From contig NZ_WIBF01000008.1 in NCBI RefSeq assembly GCF_009496005.1, positions 1 to 64,000 of the forward strand: DNA of 64,000 bases, given 5' to 3'. Below are positions 36,994-48,228 of the stretch, piece after piece (within the stretch, counting starts at the first letter, position 1; every line of letters starts with the position of its first letter). The stretch is from Tritonibacter litoralis. GTDB taxonomy: Bacteria; Pseudomonadota; Alphaproteobacteria; Rhodobacterales; Rhodobacteraceae. The notes below the pieces were generated by a model. It was not told the origin of the DNA. It worked only from the letters and a program-made list of their open reading frames with translations, and searched no databases. The position numbers were made by a program, and so were the translations under genes.

Positions 36994-38169
36994 GTGCAGA
37001 CCGGAACCAAAATTTCTGTTGCGGCACATGGGCTTTTGATGAGCTGGGTGTTCTTTGGCGCTTGGTTTCCGTCAGAACCGCTGCCCAGCCAGGTACAAGA
37101 AGTCAGCTTGATCAGCGCGGCTGAGTTCGCACGGCTGAGCCAAGAAGTGGCGGCCCCCGATCTTTCGCCTGAACCTGCCACATTGGCGGTGCCAGACACG
37201 GCCAGCCTGCCGGAGGTTGCGACGCCTCCTTCGGATGAGCTCGACGTTGCGACGCCTGATCCGGTGACCCCAGTTGCGCCAGACCCTGTGGTTGATGAGC
37301 GCCCGGACCCTTTGCCGGACGTGCAGCCAGAAGCGCTCACCGAAATTACACCACCAGCTCCTGTCGAGGTGCCGGATCTGCCAACGCCCATTCGACCGGC
37401 GGAACGCCCGGATGCAGGGCCGCAGGTGGACCGGGTGGCCCCTGTACCTGTGGCCCCGCCACCGCCGGATGTGGCTCCGGCCGAGGTTGCCCAGCCTGAG
37501 ATTGCGCCTGAAGAAGGGTCCGAGACCCCACAGGAGATCCAAGAGGCAACGGCGCCTGAGGCGGCCAGTGACCGCATTGTGACCGAGGAAAATCAAAGCG
37601 ACTCCCCAGTGGCCAGCGCTGCACCAACGCAGTCCGTTCGCCCGATTGCCCGCCCGCGTCGGCCGACCCCGGCCCCCGAGCCCGAACCAACGGTGGCCGA
37701 AGCTCCGGCAGACCCTGCGCCGGAAACAGCACCTGAGCCAGAGCCACAACCGGATGCGCCTGCCGATCGTGCGGACGCTGTTGGTGATGCTTTGGCCGAA
37801 GCTCTGGCCGGTGGCGCAGATGTCGAAGCCCCCGAACCCTCGGGGCCGCCCTTGACCAGTGGAGAACGGGATGCGTTGCGCGTTGCGGTTTCAGGCTGTT
37901 GGAACGTTGGATCACTTTCCAGTGAAGCGCTGCGAACCACGGTGATTGTTGGTGTATCCCTGTCGCAGGATGGCAAACCGGATCAAGGCAGTATCCGCAT
38001 GCTCTCAAGCACCGGCGGATCCGCCGCGGCGGCGCAACAGGCCTTTCAGACCGCTCGGCGGGCAATTATCCGCTGCGGGGCACGGGGGTTTGATCTTCCC
38101 CCTGAAAAATACGCGCAATGGCGCGATATAGAAATGACGTTCAATCCAGAGAGGATGCGCAACAGATGA
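36994..38169 (+). CDS. tolA: TolA-like envelope-spanning protein
   Basis: The 391-residue product starts at GTG, has one N-terminal membrane helix ([13 protein letters not shown]), then about 240 residues rich in Pro, Ala, Val, Glu and Asp, and a C-terminal domain of about 100 residues with one cysteine pair (G-C-W-N-V-G, I-R-C-G-A-R). In enteric TolA the linker is helical and Ala/Lys-rich. Here it is Pro-rich and acidic, closer to TonB. Gene order fixes its identity. It overlaps tolB (ATGA). Confidence 0.88.
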   Translation: MQTGTKISVAAHGLLMSWVFFGAWFPSEPLPSQVQEVSLISAAEFARLSQEVAAPDLSPEPATLAVPDTASLPEVATPPSDELDVATPDPVTPVAPDPVVDERPDPLPDVQPEALTEITPPAPVEVPDLPTPIRPAERPDAGPQVDRVAPVPVAPPPPDVAPAEVAQPEIAPEEGSETPQEIQEATAPEAASDRIVTEENQSDSPVASAAPTQSVRPIARPRRPTPAPEPEPTVAEAPADPAPETAPEPEPQPDAPADRADAVGDALAEALAGGADVEAPEPSGPPLTSGERDALRVAVSGCWNVGSLSSEALRTTVIVGVSLSQDGKPDQGSIRMLSSTGGSAAAAQQAFQTARRAIIRCGARGFDLPPEKYAQWRDIEMTFNPERMRNR

Positions 38170-39491
38170 AACAATTTCTGGCAGCTGTGTTGGTTGGAGC
38201 AGCGGCGCTGTTGCCCGCCCCTGTGGCTTTGGCGCAGGACGGTCCCTTGCGGATTGAAATCACCGATGGTGTGATTGAGCCTTTGCCCTTTGCGGTTCCT
38301 GATTTTGTCGCGGAAACCGGTGCGGCTGCGGATCTGTCGATGCAGATCGCACGTGTTGTGGCGGCGGATCTGTCCGGCACGGGCCTGTTTCGCGAGATCC
38401 CGGCAAGCGCGCATATCTCCCGCGTCACAAGCTTTGATGCACCGGTGCAATATGCCGATTGGAAGGCGATCAATGCGCAGGCTCTGGTCACCGGCGGTGT
38501 CAGTGTCAACGGCAACCGCCTGACGGTGCGCTTTAACGGCTATGACGTTTTTGGAGAGAACACGCTGGGAGAGGGTTTGCAGTTTTCCGGCAACACCGAC
38601 GGTTGGCGGCGCATGGCGCATAAAGTGTCAGATGCGATCTATTCCCGGGTTACCGGCGAAAGCGGTTATTTTGATAGCCGCGTCGTCTTTGTCAGCGAAA
38701 GCGGTCCCAAGAACGAGCGGCGTAAACGTCTGGCGGTGATGGATTATGATGGGGCGAATGTTCAGTATCTGACCAACTCTTCCGCCATTGTGCTGGCGCC
38801 GCGGTTCTCGCCCAATGGGGATCAAGTGCTCTATACCTCTTACGAAAGCGGCTTTCCGCAGGTGCATGTGCTGGATATCACGCGGCTGCAGCGGCGGATC
38901 CTGTCGCCAAATGACGGGATAATGAGCTTTGCGCCCCGCTTTGCGCCGGATGGGCGTACGGTTGTGTTTTCGCAGTCCCAAGGAGGCAATACGGATATCT
39001 ACCGGATGGATATCACGTCCGGGCAGCTGGTGCGGCTGACCAGCGCGCCGTCAATTGAAACGGCCCCGTCGTATTCGCCGGATGGCAGCCAGATTGTGTT
39101 TGAAAGCGACCGTTCGGGCAGTCAGCAGCTTTATGTCATGCCTGCAAATGGCGGCGAAGCGCGCCGGATCAGCTTTGGCAACGGGCGATACGGCACGCCG
39201 GTCTGGTCGCCGCGGGGGGATCTGGTCGCCTTTACCAAACAGAACAAAGGCCGGTTCCACATTGGTGTGATGCGGACCGACGGCAGCGAAGAACGATTGT
39301 TGACGTCATCTTTCCTGGATGAGGGGCCGACCTGGTCTCCAAACGGGCGGGTGATTATGTTCACCCGGGAAACCCAAGGGGCCAACGGGCGCGCGACGTT
39401 ATACTCGGTGGATATCTCGGGACGTAATTTGCGTCCAGTGCGTACGCCTGATGGGGCTTCGGATCCGGCATGGTCACCGCTGCAAAATTAA
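38166..39491 (+). CDS. tolB: Tol-Pal system beta-propeller protein TolB
   Basis: TolB is a periplasmic protein that links TolA and Pal. From ATG 38166 it has 441 residues with a signal peptide (cut near A-L-A-Q), an N-terminal alpha/beta domain, and a six-bladed propeller with the repeated S-P-D-G or S-P-N-G motifs (for example [16 protein letters not shown]). It is coupled to tolA. Confidence 0.95.
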   Translation: MKQFLAAVLVGAAALLPAPVALAQDGPLRIEITDGVIEPLPFAVPDFVAETGAAADLSMQIARVVAADLSGTGLFREIPASAHISRVTSFDAPVQYADWKAINAQALVTGGVSVNGNRLTVRFNGYDVFGENTLGEGLQFSGNTDGWRRMAHKVSDAIYSRVTGESGYFDSRVVFVSESGPKNERRKRLAVMDYDGANVQYLTNSSAIVLAPRFSPNGDQVLYTSYESGFPQVHVLDITRLQRRILSPNDGIMSFAPRFAPDGRTVVFSQSQGGNTDIYRMDITSGQLVRLTSAPSIETAPSYSPDGSQIVFESDRSGSQQLYVMPANGGEARRISFGNGRYGTPVWSPRGDLVAFTKQNKGRFHIGVMRTDGSEERLLTSSFLDEGPTWSPNGRVIMFTRETQGANGRATLYSVDISGRNLRPVRTPDGASDPAWSPLQN

Positions 39492-39582
39492 GGGCGACTT
39501 TTTGCACCACTTGGGGCTAGGGTCGCAGTAAAGATAGTTAACGGTAACCCGTCGTGTTAACGTGGCGGGGACAAAGGAAACA

Positions 39583-40131
39583 ATGGCATTTAAGGTGAGG
39601 CAAATGGGGATCAGTGGTGCAAAGCGGGCGATTTGCTTGTTCGCGGTTTTGGGGCTGGCGGCATGTAGCAACGCCACCGGCTGGAGCGATGATGGATTTG
39701 GCAGCGGCTCTGCTGCCGGAGCCGGAGCAGGCGCGGGAACTGGCGCAGGGGCGTTAGCTCCGAACAGCCCTGCCTATTTCCAGCAAACGATTGGGGACCG
39801 GGTTCTGTTTGCTGTGGATCAGCATGATCTAGGCCCCGAGGCGCGCACGATTCTGGCAGCACAAGCCGGCTGGTTGAATGCCAATCCAGAATACACGCTG
39901 ACCATCGAAGGTCACGCGGATGAGCAAGGCACGCGGGAGTACAACCTGGGTCTGGGCGCGCGTCGCGCCAACGCAGCCCAAGAATTCCTGGTGTCCAACG
40001 GGGTGGCCGCAAGTCGGATCAAAACCGTGAGCTTTGGCAAAGAACGCCCGCTTGAGATCTGCTCGGCAGAGGCGTGTTATGCGAAAAACCGTCGTGCAGT
40101 GACGGTGATCGCGGGCGGCTTTACCAGCTAG
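39583..40131 (+). CDS. pal: peptidoglycan-associated lipoprotein Pal
   Basis: Pal is an outer-membrane lipoprotein that holds peptidoglycan. The 182-residue product has a lipobox L-A-A-C near residue 27, a Gly/Ala-rich linker, and an OmpA-like domain with I-E-G-H-A-D-E-Q-G-T-R-E-Y-N and R-R-A-N-A that binds diaminopimelate. The start is probably ATG 39583 after AAAGGA. GTG 39562 and ATG 39604 are alternatives. Confidence 0.93.
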   Translation: MAFKVRQMGISGAKRAICLFAVLGLAACSNATGWSDDGFGSGSAAGAGAGAGTGAGALAPNSPAYFQQTIGDRVLFAVDQHDLGPEARTILAAQAGWLNANPEYTLTIEGHADEQGTREYNLGLGARRANAAQEFLVSNGVAASRIKTVSFGKERPLEICSAEACYAKNRRAVTVIAGGFTS

Positions 40132-40139
40132 GAGCGGTG

Positions 40140-40961
40140 ATGATGCGGTTGTTTCCTTCTTTGGCCCTGGCTTTAAGCGTAGCGTTTACTGCGCCTGTCT
40201 CTGCACAAGATGCAGAGACATTGGCGGATATCCGCCAAGAGCTTACTGTCCTAAATGTTGAGATCCAAAAGTTAAAACGTGAGCTGTCCACAACAGGTGC
40301 ACCGTCAACCGGTTTGGTCGGCGATACAGTTCTGGATCGTGTTACGGCAATTGAGGCCGAGTTGCAGCGCCTGACGGCCAAAACCGAAGAGCTGGATTTT
40401 CGCGTCAATCGGGTCATCGCGGATGGCACCAACCGGATCGGTGATCTGGAGTTCCGCCTGGTCGAGCTGGAAGGGGGCGATATCAGCCAATTGGGCGAAA
40501 CCTCAACACTTGGCGGTGAAGAGGCCGCAACGGCCACGCCACCGGAACCTGTTGTTGAAGACGCTGGTGATGAGCTTGCCGTCGGGGAACGTCTGGACTT
40601 TGACGCGGCGACACAGGCATTGGCTGACGGTGCGTTTGCGGATGCGGCGGAGAAATTTGCCCTGTTTAACGAGACGTATCCTGGCAGCCCCTTGGCCGTG
40701 GATGCAGCGTTCCAGCGCGGCAAAGCGTTGGACGGGCTGGGCGATACGCGGGAAGCTGCGCGGGCATATCTGGCCGCCTTTAGCGGCAATGCAACTGGAC
40801 CCAAGGCGGCAGAATCGTTGTTTGAGCTGGGTGCGGCGCTCGGACGTTTGGACCAGCAGGAACAGGCCTGCATTACCCTGAGCGAGATTGCTGTGCGGTT
40901 CCCGACGTCTCCGGTGGTCACAACAGCCGAAGCGGAAAGGGTGAAACTCGCTTGCCCCTAA
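40140..40961 (+). CDS. cpoB: cell division coordinator CpoB (YbgF)
   Basis: The 273-residue periplasmic protein has a signal peptide (cut near V-S-A-Q), a coiled-coil segment (L-N-V-E-I-Q-K-L-K-R-E-L) and C-terminal tetratricopeptide repeats (F-A-D-A-A-E-K-F-A-L-F). CpoB coordinates Tol with peptidoglycan synthesis. Two adjacent ATGs (40140, 40143) follow AGGAG. It overlaps tilS by ten bases. Confidence 0.9.
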   Translation: MMRLFPSLALALSVAFTAPVSAQDAETLADIRQELTVLNVEIQKLKRELSTTGAPSTGLVGDTVLDRVTAIEAELQRLTAKTEELDFRVNRVIADGTNRIGDLEFRLVELEGGDISQLGETSTLGGEEAATATPPEPVVEDAGDELAVGERLDFDAATQALADGAFADAAEKFALFNETYPGSPLAVDAAFQRGKALDGLGDTREAARAYLAAFSGNATGPKAAESLFELGAALGRLDQQEQACITLSEIAVRFPTSPVVTTAEAERVKLACP

Positions 40962-42247
40962 GTCCGCGCTCTCCGATCCCTGTTCCCACACATGAGACGG
41001 TGGCCGCAAAAGACAAGCTGGTCGCCGCCATCACCGACTCGATGGCCCATCCGCCGGAGCATATTGGCGCAGCTGTCTCTGGCGGGAGCGACTCGTTAGC
41101 ACTTTTGTTGGGCCTAAAGACCGCGTTTTGTAATCGGGGCGTAAAAATTTCTGTCGCAACCGTGAACCATGGTTTGCGATCCGAAGCGGCGGCTGAGGCT
41201 GACGCGGTGGCGCGCTTTGCCGCCGAGCTTGGTTTTGAACACTCCGTTCTGACGTGGGACCATGTGCGGCGGATTGGCAACCTACAGGGTCAGGCGCGAG
41301 ATGCGCGGTTCAACTTGCTGAGCCATTGGGCGCAGCAGAGAAAGATCCCGATCGTGGCATTGGGGCATACGGCGGATGATCAGGCCGAAACGGTTTTGAT
41401 GCGGATGCGGCGCGAGGCGGGGGTGAATGGTCTGGCGGGCATCCCAGAGCGGCGCACTGTGGGTGGCGTGGAGTTTCGCAGGCCTTTGTTGTCGCTGCGC
41501 CGCCACGAGCTGCGCGAGGTTTTGCGCGCCGAAGGGATTGGTTGGATCGATGATCCGAGCAATGAAAATGACCAGTTCGAACGTGTGCGCACCCGCAAGG
41601 CCTTGGCTGTTCTGGAGAGTATCGGCGTCTCACCGACGGTCTTTGCTTCGGTTGCGGAAAATCTGACGCAGGCTCGTAAGGCTCTGGAATGGTACAGTTT
41701 TCTTGCGGCGCGCGAAGTCTTGGACGTGCAATTTGGGGCGGTTGTGATTTGCCGCAGGGCATTTCGAGTCCTGCCGGTAGAGATTGCGCATCGCTTGTTG
41801 GCCGCGTCCATCCAATGGTTGACGGGCGGCGAATATGTGCCGCGCCGCAAGGCCATGGTGGATGCGCGCGAGGTGGTCAAACTGGGCGGCGGACATACGG
41901 TGGCGGGCTGCCGGATTCTGATCAAGGATGAACAAGCCTGGCTGTTTCGCGAGTTGAATGCCCTGCGCAATTGCGCGGTGCCGCTCGGGCAGCCCTGGGA
42001 TGCGCGATGGCTGGTCTATGGTGGGGTGGCGGATAACTATCAGGTGCGCGCTCTGGCGGACGAGGGGCTGCGTGACTGTACCAACTGGCGCGACTTGGGA
42101 TGCCCCAGAGAGGTGCTGCACGCCACACCTGCCATCTGGGACGAGGATCAATTAATCGCCGCGCCGGTCGCTGGATTTGAAAATGGATGGAACGCGGCCC
42201 TTACAAGATCCGAAGAAGCATTGTACACGTCGTTTTTAACGCATTGA
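40952..42247 (+). CDS. tilS: tRNA(Ile)-lysidine synthase
   Basis: TilS turns the CAT-anticodon minor tRNA-Ile into an AUA reader by making lysidine. The 431-residue protein has the PP-loop S-G-G-S-D-S-L-A-L (about 43-51), V-N-H-G-L-R and G-H-T-A-D-D-Q-A-E-T. The frame begins at TTG 40952, overlapping cpoB. A weak AAAGG lies 11 bases upstream, so the start is uncertain. ftsH follows after 78 bases. Confidence 0.92.
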   Translation: MPLSPRSPIPVPTHETVAAKDKLVAAITDSMAHPPEHIGAAVSGGSDSLALLLGLKTAFCNRGVKISVATVNHGLRSEAAAEADAVARFAAELGFEHSVLTWDHVRRIGNLQGQARDARFNLLSHWAQQRKIPIVALGHTADDQAETVLMRMRREAGVNGLAGIPERRTVGGVEFRRPLLSLRRHELREVLRAEGIGWIDDPSNENDQFERVRTRKALAVLESIGVSPTVFASVAENLTQARKALEWYSFLAAREVLDVQFGAVVICRRAFRVLPVEIAHRLLAASIQWLTGGEYVPRRKAMVDAREVVKLGGGHTVAGCRILIKDEQAWLFRELNALRNCAVPLGQPWDARWLVYGGVADNYQVRALADEGLRDCTNWRDLGCPREVLHATPAIWDEDQLIAAPVAGFENGWNAALTRSEEALYTSFLTH

Positions 42248-42325
42248 ACCTCTGCTCAGTATCCCTATTTTAGAGACAAGGCAGGGCCGCGATCGCGTGC
42301 TTTGAAATTTTGGGAGATCTTTCCT

Positions 42326-44239
42326 TTGGGCAATGCAAGAAATATCGCCTTCTGGGTTGTTTTGTTTGTGCTGGTGATGGCGCTGTTCAACCTGTTCAGC
42401 GGATCCGGCAGCACACTGCAAAGCCGTGAACGCACCTACACCGACTTTGTGAGCGCTGTCGACAATGCTGAGGTTGCGAGCGTGACGCTGGATGGCGAAC
42501 AGGTACGTTACATAACTTCGGATGGTCAGAACTTTGTCACCATCAAGCCGACGGACGCAGAAGTCACGTCGATGCTGATCGAAGCAGGCATTCCGGTGCG
42601 GGCTGAGAAACAGCAGCAATCAGGGCTTCAGAGCTTTATCATCACATTGCTGCCGTTTCTTTTGCTGATCGGTGTCTGGGTTTATTTCATGAACCGGATG
42701 CAAGGCGGCGGTAAAGGCGGCGCAATGGGCTTTGGCAAATCCAAGGCAAAGATGCTGACCGAAAAGCACGGTCGTGTCACATTTGATGACGTCGCGGGGA
42801 TCGACGAAGCCAAAGAGGAATTGGAAGAGATTGTTGAATTCCTGCGCAACCCGCAGAAGTTCTCTCGTCTGGGCGGCAAGATCCCTAAAGGCGCGCTGCT
42901 GGTGGGCCCTCCGGGCACCGGTAAAACCCTTTTGGCCCGAGCCATCGCGGGTGAGGCGGGTGTTCCGTTTTTCACCATCTCTGGCTCTGACTTTGTCGAG
43001 ATGTTTGTCGGTGTTGGTGCAAGCCGTGTCCGCGACATGTTCGAACAGGCCAAGAAAAACGCGCCGTGTATTGTGTTCATCGACGAGATCGACGCGGTGG
43101 GTCGCCATCGTGGTGCCGGTTACGGCGGTGGCAATGACGAACGGGAACAGACGCTGAACCAGCTCTTGGTTGAGATGGACGGGTTTGAAGCCAATGAAGG
43201 CGTGATCATTCTGGCGGCGACCAACCGTCGCGATGTTCTGGACCCGGCTCTGCTGCGTCCTGGTCGTTTTGACCGAAACGTCACCGTTGGGAACCCAGAC
43301 ATCAAAGGCCGGGAGAAGATCCTGGGTGTCCACGCCCGCAAGACACCGCTGGGCCCGGATGTGGATCTGCGTATCATTGCGCGTGGGACACCTGGTTTTT
43401 CCGGTGCGGATCTGGCGAACCTTGTGAACGAGGCCGCGCTGATGGCTGCCCGTGTGGGGCGCCGGTTTGTCACCATGGAAGATTTTGAGAACGCCAAGGA
43501 TAAGGTCATGATGGGCGCTGAACGCCGATCCATGGTTTTGACGCCAGAGCAGAAAGAAATGACCGCCTATCACGAAGCGGGCCACGCTTTGGTGGGTTTG
43601 AAACTGCCAAAATGCGATCCGGTTTATAAGGCGACGATCATTCCACGCGGTGGTGCCTTGGGCATGGTGATGAGCTTGCCGGAAATGGACCGTCTGAACT
43701 GGCACAAGGATGAGTGCGAGCAGAAACTGGCGATGACCATGGCGGGTAAAGCTGCCGAGATTCTGAAATATGGCGAAGACCATGTGTCCAACGGTCCGGC
43801 TGGTGATATTCAGCAGGCCAGCCAATTGGCCCGTGCTATGGTGCTGCGCTGGGGCATGTCCGATAAGGTCGGCAACATCGATTACGCGGAAGCGCATGAG
43901 GGCTATTCCGGCAATACCGGCGGCTTCTCGGTGTCGGCCAATACCAAAGAGATGATCGAGGATGAGGTGAAACGCTTTATCCAGGAGGCCTATGAACAGG
44001 CTCGCGAGATCGTTGAGAGCAACAAGGAAGAGTTTGAGCGCCTGGCGCAGGGTCTGTTGGAATATGAGACACTGACCGGTGAAGAGATCAAGCGGGTGAT
44101 GCGGGGTGAGCCGCCGCATTCAGGCGATGACGAAGATGACGGGGCCGATCAGGGCAACGCATCGGTCACGGCGATCCCGAAGGCAAAGCCAAAGAAATCT
44201 TCGCCTGATGGGGATCTGGAGCCGGAGCCCACCAGCTGA
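42326..44239 (+). CDS. ftsH: ATP-dependent zinc metalloprotease FtsH
   Basis: FtsH is a membrane-anchored AAA+ protease. The product (637 residues) has two membrane helices (about 5-25 and 105-125), Walker A G-P-P-G-T-G-K-T, Walker [10 protein letters not shown], the SRH block with [11 protein letters not shown], and the zinc site H-E-A-G-H. The start chosen is TTG 42326 (reading M-G-N-A-R-N), eight bases after GGGAG and matching FtsH N-termini of relatives. A TTG at 42302 would add eight residues. Confidence 0.95.
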   Translation: MGNARNIAFWVVLFVLVMALFNLFSGSGSTLQSRERTYTDFVSAVDNAEVASVTLDGEQVRYITSDGQNFVTIKPTDAEVTSMLIEAGIPVRAEKQQQSGLQSFIITLLPFLLLIGVWVYFMNRMQGGGKGGAMGFGKSKAKMLTEKHGRVTFDDVAGIDEAKEELEEIVEFLRNPQKFSRLGGKIPKGALLVGPPGTGKTLLARAIAGEAGVPFFTISGSDFVEMFVGVGASRVRDMFEQAKKNAPCIVFIDEIDAVGRHRGAGYGGGNDEREQTLNQLLVEMDGFEANEGVIILAATNRRDVLDPALLRPGRFDRNVTVGNPDIKGREKILGVHARKTPLGPDVDLRIIARGTPGFSGADLANLVNEAALMAARVGRRFVTMEDFENAKDKVMMGAERRSMVLTPEQKEMTAYHEAGHALVGLKLPKCDPVYKATIIPRGGALGMVMSLPEMDRLNWHKDECEQKLAMTMAGKAAEILKYGEDHVSNGPAGDIQQASQLARAMVLRWGMSDKVGNIDYAEAHEGYSGNTGGFSVSANTKEMIEDEVKRFIQEAYEQAREIVESNKEEFERLAQGLLEYETLTGEEIKRVMRGEPPHSGDDEDDGADQGNASVTAIPKAKPKKSSPDGDLEPEPTS

Positions 44240-44266
44240 TCCTTGAGCTCAACTGTTGTTACATTG

Positions 44267-44296
44267 AAAACCCCGCGCCTGTGGCGCGGGGTTTGC
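44267..44296 (+). terminator. terminator after ftsH
   Basis: AAACCCCGCGCC (44268-44279) and GGCGCGGGGTTT (44283-44294) form a 12-bp stem with a 3-base loop. The T-run is short (TTT then GCTGTT). Confidence 0.8.
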
Positions 44297-44459
44297 TGTT
44301 TGAGCAGCCCCGTGTCGCTGGCGCGACCCGGTCTGCGGTGGGCGCGTTGGGGCGGGCCCTGCGACAGGATCACCTGCGGCGGGCTGGGCTATTGATTTCC
44401 GTTGGGGCTGGGTCATCTTGTGGGAACAGCTTTTTAAACAAAAGACCCGGGAGAGAGAG

Positions 44460-46136
44460 ATGCCGCAGCAGACAGACATTGAGATTGCCCGCGATGCCAA
44501 GAAGGCTCCGATTGTGGAGATCGGCCAGCGCCTTGGCATCGGGGCGGAGGATATGATTCCTTATGGCCATGACAAAGCCAAGGTGCGGCAGGGGTTTATC
44601 CAGGATCTCAATGGGCGAGAAAACGGCAAGCTGATCCTTGTGACGGCGGTGAGCCCGACGCCTGCAGGGGAGGGGAAGACCACCACCACCGTTGGGCTGG
44701 GCGATGGGCTCAACCGGATTGGCAAGCAGGCGATGATCTGTATTCGCGAAGCCTCACTGGGGCCGAATTTTGGCATGAAAGGTGGGGCCGCAGGGGGCGG
44801 TTTCGCGCAGATTGTGCCGATGGAGGATATGAACCTGCATTTCACCGGCGATTTCCACGCGATTACATCGGCCCATGCGCTGTTGTCGGCGATGATTGAC
44901 AACCACATCTATTGGGGCAACGCAGAGGACATCGACACGCGTCGCGTGGTCTGGCGCCGGGTCGTGGATATGAATGATCGGGCCCTGCGTCAGATCACGA
45001 CGTCCCTGGGCGGTGTGTCCAACGGGTTTCCGCGCGAAACAGGTTTTGACATTACCGTGGCGTCCGAAGTGATGGCGATCTTGTGCCTCGCGCGTGACCT
45101 AGATGATCTGGAGACCCGCCTGGGGCGGATCATTGTCGCCTATCGCCGGGACAAAAGCCCGGTTTACGCACGGGACATCAAGGCACAAGGCGCAATGGCA
45201 GTACTGTTGAAAGATGCGTTGCAGCCCAATCTTGTGCAGACCCTGGAACAAAATCCGGCCTTTGTGCATGGAGGGCCGTTTGCCAATATCGCGCATGGGT
45301 GCAATTCGGTGATGGCGACCACCACAGCGTTGAAGCTGGCGGATTATGTGGTAACCGAAGCTGGTTTTGGCGCTGATCTTGGCGCTGAAAAATTCATGGA
45401 TATCAAATGCCGCAAGGCGGGGCTGGAACCTGCAGCGGTGGTGATTGTGGCCACCATCCGGGCACTGAAAATGAATGGTGGTGTCGCCAAGGAGGCATTG
45501 ACCCAGGAAGATGTGGCCGCGGTTGAGCGAGGATGTGCAAACCTGGGTCGCCATATCGAAAACGTCAAAAGCTTTGGTGTGCCAGTGGTGGTGGCGATCA
45601 ACCATTTTGTGGCTGATACGGACGTAGAGGTGGCTGCGGTTCAATCCTATTCTGAGGGGCATGGGGTGGAGGCGATTGTCTCGCGCCATTGGGCCGAAGG
45701 GGGTGCCGGGGCGGAAACACTGGCCCAAAAGGTTGCGGAGCTGGCTGACAGCGGCGCGGCGCATTTTGCGCCGCTCTATCCGGATGAAATGCCGCTCTTT
45801 GAGAAGATTGTGACGGTTGCCAAACGTATTTATCGCGCAGATGAGGTATTAGCGGACGCAAAGATCCGCAATCAGCTGAAGGAGTGGGAAGCGGCCGGAT
45901 ATGGCAATCTGCCGGTCTGCATGGCCAAGACGCAATATTCGTTTTCAACCGATCCAAACCTGCGTGGTGCGCCCACCGGCCATTCGGTGCCGCTGCGCGA
46001 GGTGCGCCTGTCGGCAGGTGCGGGGTTTGTGGTGGCAATCTGCGGAGAGATCATGACCATGCCGGGCTTGCCGCGCCACCCCGCGGCGGAAAGCATTCAC
46101 TTGAACGACAAAGGCGACATCGAAGGCTTGTTCTAG
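44460..46136 (+). CDS. fhs: formate--tetrahydrofolate ligase
   Basis: Fhs makes 10-formyl-tetrahydrofolate from formate, ATP and tetrahydrofolate. From ATG 44460 (GGGAGAGAGAG upstream) it has 558 residues. Seen are [14 protein letters not shown] (nucleotide loop), [14 protein letters not shown] and [11 protein letters not shown]. With folD downstream it forms a C1-folate path that could feed purines or run in reverse to oxidise C1 units, important in marine methyl-compound users. Confidence 0.95.
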   Translation: MPQQTDIEIARDAKKAPIVEIGQRLGIGAEDMIPYGHDKAKVRQGFIQDLNGRENGKLILVTAVSPTPAGEGKTTTTVGLGDGLNRIGKQAMICIREASLGPNFGMKGGAAGGGFAQIVPMEDMNLHFTGDFHAITSAHALLSAMIDNHIYWGNAEDIDTRRVVWRRVVDMNDRALRQITTSLGGVSNGFPRETGFDITVASEVMAILCLARDLDDLETRLGRIIVAYRRDKSPVYARDIKAQGAMAVLLKDALQPNLVQTLEQNPAFVHGGPFANIAHGCNSVMATTTALKLADYVVTEAGFGADLGAEKFMDIKCRKAGLEPAAVVIVATIRALKMNGGVAKEALTQEDVAAVERGCANLGRHIENVKSFGVPVVVAINHFVADTDVEVAAVQSYSEGHGVEAIVSRHWAEGGAGAETLAQKVAELADSGAAHFAPLYPDEMPLFEKIVTVAKRIYRADEVLADAKIRNQLKEWEAAGYGNLPVCMAKTQYSFSTDPNLRGAPTGHSVPLREVRLSAGAGFVVAICGEIMTMPGLPRHPAAESIHLNDKGDIEGLF

Positions 46137-46202
46137 TCCTGAATTTGCGTCATCTGCGAGCGCGGGGAAATTGGATCCCCCGCCGCCCACAGGAGAGAGA
46201 GA

Positions 46203-46508
46203 ATGACAACGCCCGTATTGCCGCAGGATTGTTTGGACATGGCGGAGCTGCGCAAGCAGATCGACCGTCTGGACGTTGAGCTGGTGGAGCTCCTGGTGGC
46301 GCGCGCGGGGTACATTGACCGTGCCATTGAATTGAAGAAAGACAACGGCTGGCCGGCGCGGATCCCTGATCGGGTCGAAGAGGTGATCGAGAACGCCGGT
46401 CGCGAAGCGGAAACACGGGGTTTGGATCCCGAGATCGCCAAAACGGTCTGGCGGTTGTTGGTGGAATGGTCGGTCCAGCGCGAGGCGCAGGTGATCCGGG
46501 AAGAGTGA
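46203..46508 (+). CDS. chorismate mutase (AroQ class)
   Basis: The 101-residue protein is all-helical with the AroQ pattern: [21 protein letters not shown] (lysine binding chorismate), R-I-P-D-R-V-E-E-V and Q-R-E-A-Q. It converts chorismate to prephenate. It carries no prephenate dehydratase or dehydrogenase domain. It sits between fhs and folD, an unexpected place for an aromatic amino acid gene. PchB-like isochorismate-pyruvate lyase is a related alternative. Confidence 0.85.
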   Translation: MTTPVLPQDCLDMAELRKQIDRLDVELVELLVARAGYIDRAIELKKDNGWPARIPDRVEEVIENAGREAETRGLDPEIAKTVWRLLVEWSVQREAQVIREE

Positions 46509-46557
46509 CAGGCGTGCCATAACCAGACAGGCGCGTTTTGCAGGAAAGGACGAAGAA

Positions 46558-47460
46558 ATGGCAGCAACTCTGATTGATGGCAAAGCCTTTGCCGCCAAGG
46601 TGCGCGGTCAGGTGAGCGAACATGTGGCCCGCCTGAAAGAAGAACATGGGATCACTCCGGGACTGGCGGTGGTTTTGGTGGGCGAAGACCCGGCAAGCCA
46701 GGTCTATGTGCGCTCCAAGGGCAAGCAGACCGTTGAGGTGGGTATGAACTCGTTCGAGCATAAGCTGGATGTTGACACCTCGGAAGCCGATTTGCTGGCG
46801 TTGATTGACCAATTGAACTCGGATCCCGCTGTGCATGGCATTCTGGTTCAGCTGCCATTGCCGGGACATTTGAACGAAGATCTGGTGATCAATTCGATTG
46901 CGCCGGAAAAAGATGTGGATGGGTTTCACATCTCAAACGTCGGTCTATTGGGAACCGGGCAAAAATCCATGGTGCCCTGTACGCCGCTGGGGTGTTTGAT
47001 GATGCTGCGCGACCATCATGGAAGCCTGTCGGGCATGGATGCGGTGGTTATTGGCCGTTCAAACATTGTTGGTAAGCCGATGGCGCAGCTGTTGCTGGGC
47101 GACAGCTGCACAGTGACAATCGCGCATTCCCGGACCAAGGATCTGCCCGATGTGGTGCGCCGCGCAGATATTGTGGTGGCGGCTGTTGGACGGCCTGAGA
47201 TGGTGCCAGGTGATTGGATCAAAGAAGGCGCGACCGTGATTGATGTGGGTATCAATCGCATTGATGCACCTGAAAAGGGCGAGGGCAAGACCCGTCTGGT
47301 TGGCGACGTTCATTTCGACAGCGCAGCCGCGCGTGCCGGTGCCATCACACCGGTTCCAGGTGGCGTGGGTCCAATGACGATTGCCTGCCTTTTGGCAAAC
47401 ACGGTCACTGCTTGCTGCCGGGCCAATAATCTGGCTGAGCCCGAGGGTTTGACCGCCTAA
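46558..47460 (+). CDS. folD: bifunctional methylenetetrahydrofolate dehydrogenase / cyclohydrolase
   Basis: FolD interconverts methylene-, methenyl- and formyl-tetrahydrofolate. The 300-residue protein has the catalytic lysine in [18 protein letters not shown], the NADP site [11 protein letters not shown] and the C-terminal [10 protein letters not shown]. It completes the fhs-chorismate mutase-folD set. Confidence 0.96.
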   Translation: MAATLIDGKAFAAKVRGQVSEHVARLKEEHGITPGLAVVLVGEDPASQVYVRSKGKQTVEVGMNSFEHKLDVDTSEADLLALIDQLNSDPAVHGILVQLPLPGHLNEDLVINSIAPEKDVDGFHISNVGLLGTGQKSMVPCTPLGCLMMLRDHHGSLSGMDAVVIGRSNIVGKPMAQLLLGDSCTVTIAHSRTKDLPDVVRRADIVVAAVGRPEMVPGDWIKEGATVIDVGINRIDAPEKGEGKTRLVGDVHFDSAAARAGAITPVPGGVGPMTIACLLANTVTACCRANNLAEPEGLTA

Positions 47461-47490
47461 GCGGCAGCGGATCAGGCGGCGTTCGGATTT

Positions 47491-47542
47491 AAGTATTTTT
47501 GAAAAGATGAAAGGGCTGTGCCGAAGGGCGCGGCCCTTTTGA
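47491..47542 (+). terminator. terminator after folD containing a dispersed repeat
   Basis: The 25-base tail at 47491-47515 matches the one in the nrdE-nrdF element (3467-3491) apart from two bases. Its end AAGGGC starts a hairpin: 47511-47522 pairs with 47527-47538 (two G-T pairs) around GAAG, followed by TT. Here the repeat is part of the folD terminator. Confidence 0.75.
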
Positions 47543-47546
47543 ATTG

Positions 47547-48197
47547 TCACCGAGGCATCGGAACAGGCAGGGGGCGGGGCCCTGTGAGGATTGCAAGTGC
47601 CTGAGGTTGCATCAAAGTGCTAAGGATTGGGTTGGTGCAGTTCAACCCGCCTGTATAGGTGCCAAAGGCAGGCAAGATGATGCGGTGCTCATCGACCAGA
47701 AAGGCCGGTCGTGTGGTGTTTTTGATCCGCGCTTTGGGATGGTAATGGCCGGAGATTTCACCGGACCCTTTGGATGTTGCAATATGGCAGAAGGTCAGCG
47801 GTCCCTGGCTGTATCGATGATGGTAGGTGCCACCAAAGGCCAAGGGCTGGGGGTCGTGATTGCCGGTAATCCAGATCCACGGCCTGTGGTTCACAAGGTG
47901 GTGGAGGGTTGCGCAGTCTTCTGCTGTCATATTCTGGGCCGCGGCCCCATCATCAAAACTGTCGCCGAGGCAGATCACCGATTTCGGGCAGAGATCATCG
48001 ATAAGGTCTGACAGGCGCGCCAGCGTGTCCTTCGTCTCATAAGGGGGCAGGGGGCCGCCTCCGCGGCGCGCGTGGCGTTCTGATTTTCCCAAATGCAGAT
48101 CCGAGATACAGAGGAGGCTTTGATCTTCCCACCACAGCGCGCCTGTGCCAAGCGCGGTGAGCGTGGTGCCGGAAAAGGGAAAGGGGAAGGTGGTCAT
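47547..48197 (-). CDS. pdeM: ligase-associated metallophosphoesterase PdeM
   Basis: The 216-residue calcineurin-like phosphoesterase has I-S-D-L-H-L-G, G-D-S-F-D-D, G-N-H-D-P and G-H-Y-H-P, all metal ligands of the superfamily. Together with the Lhr-type helicase directly upstream it makes up the 'ligase-associated DNA damage response' set, which often includes a DNA ligase and an exonuclease. Neither of those is encoded next to it here. The ATG at 48197 has AAGG five bases upstream. Confidence 0.88.
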   Translation of the reverse strand: MTTFPFPFSGTTLTALGTGALWWEDQSLLCISDLHLGKSERHARRGGGPLPPYETKDTLARLSDLIDDLCPKSVICLGDSFDDGAAAQNMTAEDCATLHHLVNHRPWIWITGNHDPQPLAFGGTYHHRYSQGPLTFCHIATSKGSGEISGHYHPKARIKNTTRPAFLVDEHRIILPAFGTYTGGLNCTNPILSTLMQPQALAILTGPRPLPVPMPR

Positions 48198-48228
48198 GTC
48201 AGCCTTTTGGGATGCCTTGTTTCGTCTG

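Noticed and set aside
42620-44119. A 499-codon open frame antisense to ftsH
   Set aside because: Same reason: shadow of a well-supported gene.
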